A program made the position numbers and the translations under genes. Shown one piece after another: positions 33,321 to 35,144 of a stretch of DNA of 35,144 nt; the stretch's first letter is position 1; each line of letters opens with the position of its first letter. The DNA comes from an uncultured Mollicutes bacterium (lineage in GTDB: Bacteria > Bacillota_I > Bacilli_A > RFN20 > CAG-826): assembly GCA_900540385.1 (NCBI GenBank), contig UQFY01000019.1:1-35144 (forward strand), written 5' to 3'. The notes under the pieces are model-generated. The model did not search any database. It saw only the letters and a program-made list of their open reading frames with translations, and had not been told where the DNA came from.

Positions 33321-34178
33321 ATGTTAGTAACGATGAATGAAGTTTTGAAATATGCAGAAGAAAGAAAAATAGCTATTGGCTCTTTTAACACGCCAACTTT
33401 AGAAAATCTCTGGGCGGTAATCGAAGCGGCAGAAAAACGAAATGTTCCCGTGATTGTGATGCACGCAGAACTTCATGAACCGATTGCCCCTTTATCCATT
33501 ATTGGCCCAATTATGGTTTTGATGGCAAAGAGAGCGAGCGTTCCGGTCTGCGTTCATCTCGATCATGGCGAACATTTAGAATACATCCAAAAAGCCTTGG
33601 AACTAGGCTTTACTTCGGTTATGTATGATGGCTCTTTAAAACCATATGAAGAAAATGTGGCCAATACCAGAAAGTGCGTGGAAATGGCGAGCAAATATGG
33701 CGCTTCCGTTGAAGCTGAAATTGGAATTCTTGGGGGAAGAGAATCCCTTGACTCTAAGAAAATCGTAAAACAAGAAGACCTCTATACCGATCCTGATTTA
33801 GCTAAGAGGTTTGTGGAAGACACTCATATTGATGCCTTGGCGTGTTCCTTTGGAACGGCTCATGGCATTTATAAAGTGAAACCAAAGCTTGATTTCGAAC
33901 GTATTAAAAAGATTCACGAATTAGTGAATCTTCCAATCGTCATGCATGGCGGCTCTGGCGTATCTCGAGAGGATTATGTTAAGGCTATTGAATACGGAGT
34001 GCGTAAGATTAATTATTATTCCTATTCAGCTAGGGAAGGCGTTTTTGCTACAAAAAGATTGTTGGAAGAAAATAGGGATTTAACCTTTTTCCATGAAATT
34101 GCCTTTGCCGCAAAAGAAGCGATGGAAAAAGACGTCGGAAAGGCAATGGACACTTTCTATTTTAAGAAAGTCGATTAA
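33321..34178 (+). CDS. Class II ketose-(bis)phosphate aldolase
   Basis: Zinc-dependent aldolase of the FbaA/GatY family, 285 aa. Zinc ligands and base are visible: D81-H82 (CVHLDHG), E132-x-E134 region (VEAEIG), H181 (SFGTAHG) and H209 (VMHGGSG). It cleaves a ketose phosphate to dihydroxyacetone phosphate and an aldehyde. Family members normally have N-x-(D/A)-T near the end for phosphate and substrate binding (as in KINIDT or KVNVAT). Here the segment is KINYYSYS (229-236), so Thr is replaced by Ser and the loop is bulkier and aromatic, suggesting a different substrate from fructose or tagatose bisphosphate. GGAGG lies just upstream. It is the last gene of the locus, with the transposase facing it 59 nt away. 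No hairpin terminator is seen between. Confidence 0.85.
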   Translation: MLVTMNEVLKYAEERKIAIGSFNTPTLENLWAVIEAAEKRNVPVIVMHAELHEPIAPLSIIGPIMVLMAKRASVPVCVHLDHGEHLEYIQKALELGFTSVMYDGSLKPYEENVANTRKCVEMASKYGASVEAEIGILGGRESLDSKKIVKQEDLYTDPDLAKRFVEDTHIDALACSFGTAHGIYKVKPKLDFERIKKIHELVNLPIVMHGGSGVSREDYVKAIEYGVRKINYYSYSAREGVFATKRLLEENRDLTFFHEIAFAAKEAMEKDVGKAMDTFYFKKVD

Positions 34179-34199
34179 GAAGAGAGTTGCAAGAAATTA

Positions 34200-35035
34200 T
34201 GTGTTTGAGTTTTTAAAGCCATGGTTTCCCTATCTTTCTAGGCTAATATCTCAAAGCCCAATTGAAATCTTTCCTCTTCTGTTAGCTCCGCTATGTATTT
34301 CTCCTTTTTCTTCCTTGCCGTATTGTTGTAATCCGCAATGCACGAGGTCAACACGATGATTTCGTTCGGTTCGCTGTTGAACAGGATTCTATGGTTTGAA
34401 TACCTTTGCAGATCCGCGTTGAACGATTCGATATAATTGGTGGTTCTTATCGCTTTCCACATGCATATGGGAAAGTCTAAATAAGTGAACAGACCCGCTG
34501 CCGAGGCTATTTTTTTGATCAGACGGGGATACGTAATCTGCCACTTTCTGACAAAGCTGTCGAATTCCTGGAACGTTTCCTCCTTTGTTTCCTTGCTATA
34601 TACCTCTTTGAAATCGTTGCATATCTCGGTTCTGTCTTTAATTCTCACGTTTTGAGAAATGTTTCTTTGGATGTGCACCAGGCATCTCTGGTGCTTTGCT
34701 TCCGGGAACACCTCTTTAATGGCCTCGGGCATTCCCATCAGGCCGTCCGTAACAAATATTTTCGGATCCCCGATCCCTCTTTCCTTCAAGGAATACAGGA
34801 GCTCTTTCCAGGAATGGGAGCCCTCATTGGAGACCGTCACGAAATCCAATATTTCCTTGGTTCCCTGATCGGTGACCCCCATCACCACCTCGACGCATTC
34901 ATCGATAACGGCATCGCCATACCGTGCATATCTCCTTTTCAAGGGAACGTGGGTTCCGTCCAAGAATACGGCTACACATTTTGGCAATTGCCTTTTCTTG
35001 TTGATTAGGAAATTCTATTTAAGCCTATAAACACA
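34200..35035. mobile_element. IS256-family element remnant with possible terminal inverted repeats
   Basis: The transposase fragment is bounded by TGTGTTT at 34200-34206 and its inverse AAACACA at 35029-35035. Further partial agreement follows inside each end (TAAA and TTTCC at similar distances). If these are the true ends, the element is about 836 bp and has lost the region for the transposase N-terminus. No clear target-site duplication is visible, so the borders are tentative. Confidence 0.35.
34238..34987 (-). pseudogene. IS256-family (Mutator-type) transposase, N-terminally truncated
   Basis: DDE transposase catalytic region of 249 aa with the full triad: D10 (VFLDGTHV), D81 (IFVTDG) and E187 (RTTNYIESFNADLQR). 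The family signature RCLVHIQRN follows the second Asp. Family members are about 380-410 aa, so the N-terminal 130-150 residues (DNA binding) are missing. Reading upstream of the TTG at 34987, similarity seems to continue for about nine codons (to NFLINKKRQ) and then hits an in-frame TAG at 35017-35015, placing the breakpoint near 35015. Base composition is richer in GC than the host genes and codon choice differs (CCC, GGG, CTG), which fits recent acquisition. Probably inactive unless complemented. Confidence 0.8.
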
Positions 35036-35083
35036 AAAAAAGACCACATTTTAGCTGCGGTTCATTTTTTGGTGGGTTTATAG
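35025..35083. terminator. Long imperfect hairpin, likely bidirectional terminator
   Basis: The inner stem pairs ACCACA (35043-35048) with TGCGGT (35056-35061, one G-U pair) and is flanked by A7 on the left and T6 on the right, so either strand ends in a T-run. Outer arms CTATAAAC (35025-35032) and GTTTATAG (35076-35083) extend the symmetry. It would insulate the IS remnant from whatever gene lies to the right. Confidence 0.55.
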
Positions 35084-35144
35084 ACGAAATTCCCTTTATT
35101 TGGTCGTAAACGTCTTTCGGAACGAGCAAATCGCGGTCACAATG
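35025..35144 (-). other. Open frame entering from the right edge, unidentified
   Basis: On the minus strand a frame is open from the window edge for 39 codons to a TAG at 35025, including HCDRDLLVPKDVYDQIKG in its first 18. Its last part runs through the hairpin and T-tract, which is unusual for a coding end, and a second frame ends earlier at a TAA before the hairpin. Either could be the 3' end of a real gene lying mostly outside the window. No function is assigned. Confidence 0.25.

Noticed and set aside
29463..34178. Sulfoquinovose degradation pathway as the identity of the catabolic cassette
   Set aside because: A FucI-like isomerase and an epimerase-like protein occur in some such loci, but no sulfolactaldehyde dehydrogenase or reductase, sulfonate exporter or sulfoquinovosidase is present, and the glycosidases point to other sugars.
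34652..35008. 118-codon plus-strand frame over the transposase
   Set aside because: It is the antisense of the conserved DDE region including the RCLVH motif, so the minus-strand reading is the real one.

Overview
The window comes from a low-GC, Gram-positive-type bacterium (Bacillota). It uses the standard bacterial code: several genes end in TGA and tryptophan is TGG, which argues against a UGA=Trp mollicute. Surface proteins are lipoproteins with lipobox cysteines and BIG2 (bacterial Ig-like) domains. There is a type III glutamine synthetase, and sugar import uses the LplB/LplC/LipO permease type with a separate MsmX-like ATPase. A gut Bacilli or Erysipelotrichia-like lineage fits, but this is inference.

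Region 1 (1-12550) is mostly housekeeping. A terminator (6-42) is followed by a tightly packed set: deoxynucleoside kinase, CAT-like acetyltransferase, Nudix hydrolase and gpsA. A converging DEDDh exonuclease follows on the minus strand. Next come glnN (type III), tex, an unusually long MsmX-type ABC ATPase and an RDD-family membrane protein.

Region 2 (12553-34178) is a glycan-utilisation locus of about 21.6 kb. A divergent AraC regulator faces a same-strand gene series. That series starts at a TATAAT box overlapped by a perfect 14-bp palindrome that matches the CcpA cre consensus. The order is two permeases, a binding lipoprotein, two tandem paralogous BIG2/beta-helix lipoproteins resembling GH110 alpha-galactosidases (the second with a CBM9-like tail), and a third BIG2 lipoprotein that looks carbohydrate-binding. 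A perfect 12-bp hairpin separates these from two cytoplasmic glycosidases (GH127-like and GH78-like). A PocR-AraC regulator and a catabolic cassette follow: FucI-like isomerase, FGGY kinase, DUF4432 epimerase-like protein and a class II aldolase with a variant substrate loop.

The likely flow is surface binding and trimming of a galactose-capped glycan, import of oligosaccharides with energy from the MsmX-like ATPase, intracellular removal of L-rhamnose and L-arabinofuranose-type residues, then isomerisation, phosphorylation and aldol cleavage to a triose phosphate and an aldehyde. The actual glycan is not determined by the sequence. A rhamnose- and arabinose-rich plant polymer such as pectin side chains or arabinogalactan is the best guess.

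Region 3 (34200-35144) holds a minus-strand IS256-family transposase lacking its N-terminal part, then a long hairpin that looks like a bidirectional terminator, then an unidentified open frame running off the window. No tRNA, rRNA, CRISPR array or recognised riboswitch was seen, and no gene-free gap exceeds 300 bases.
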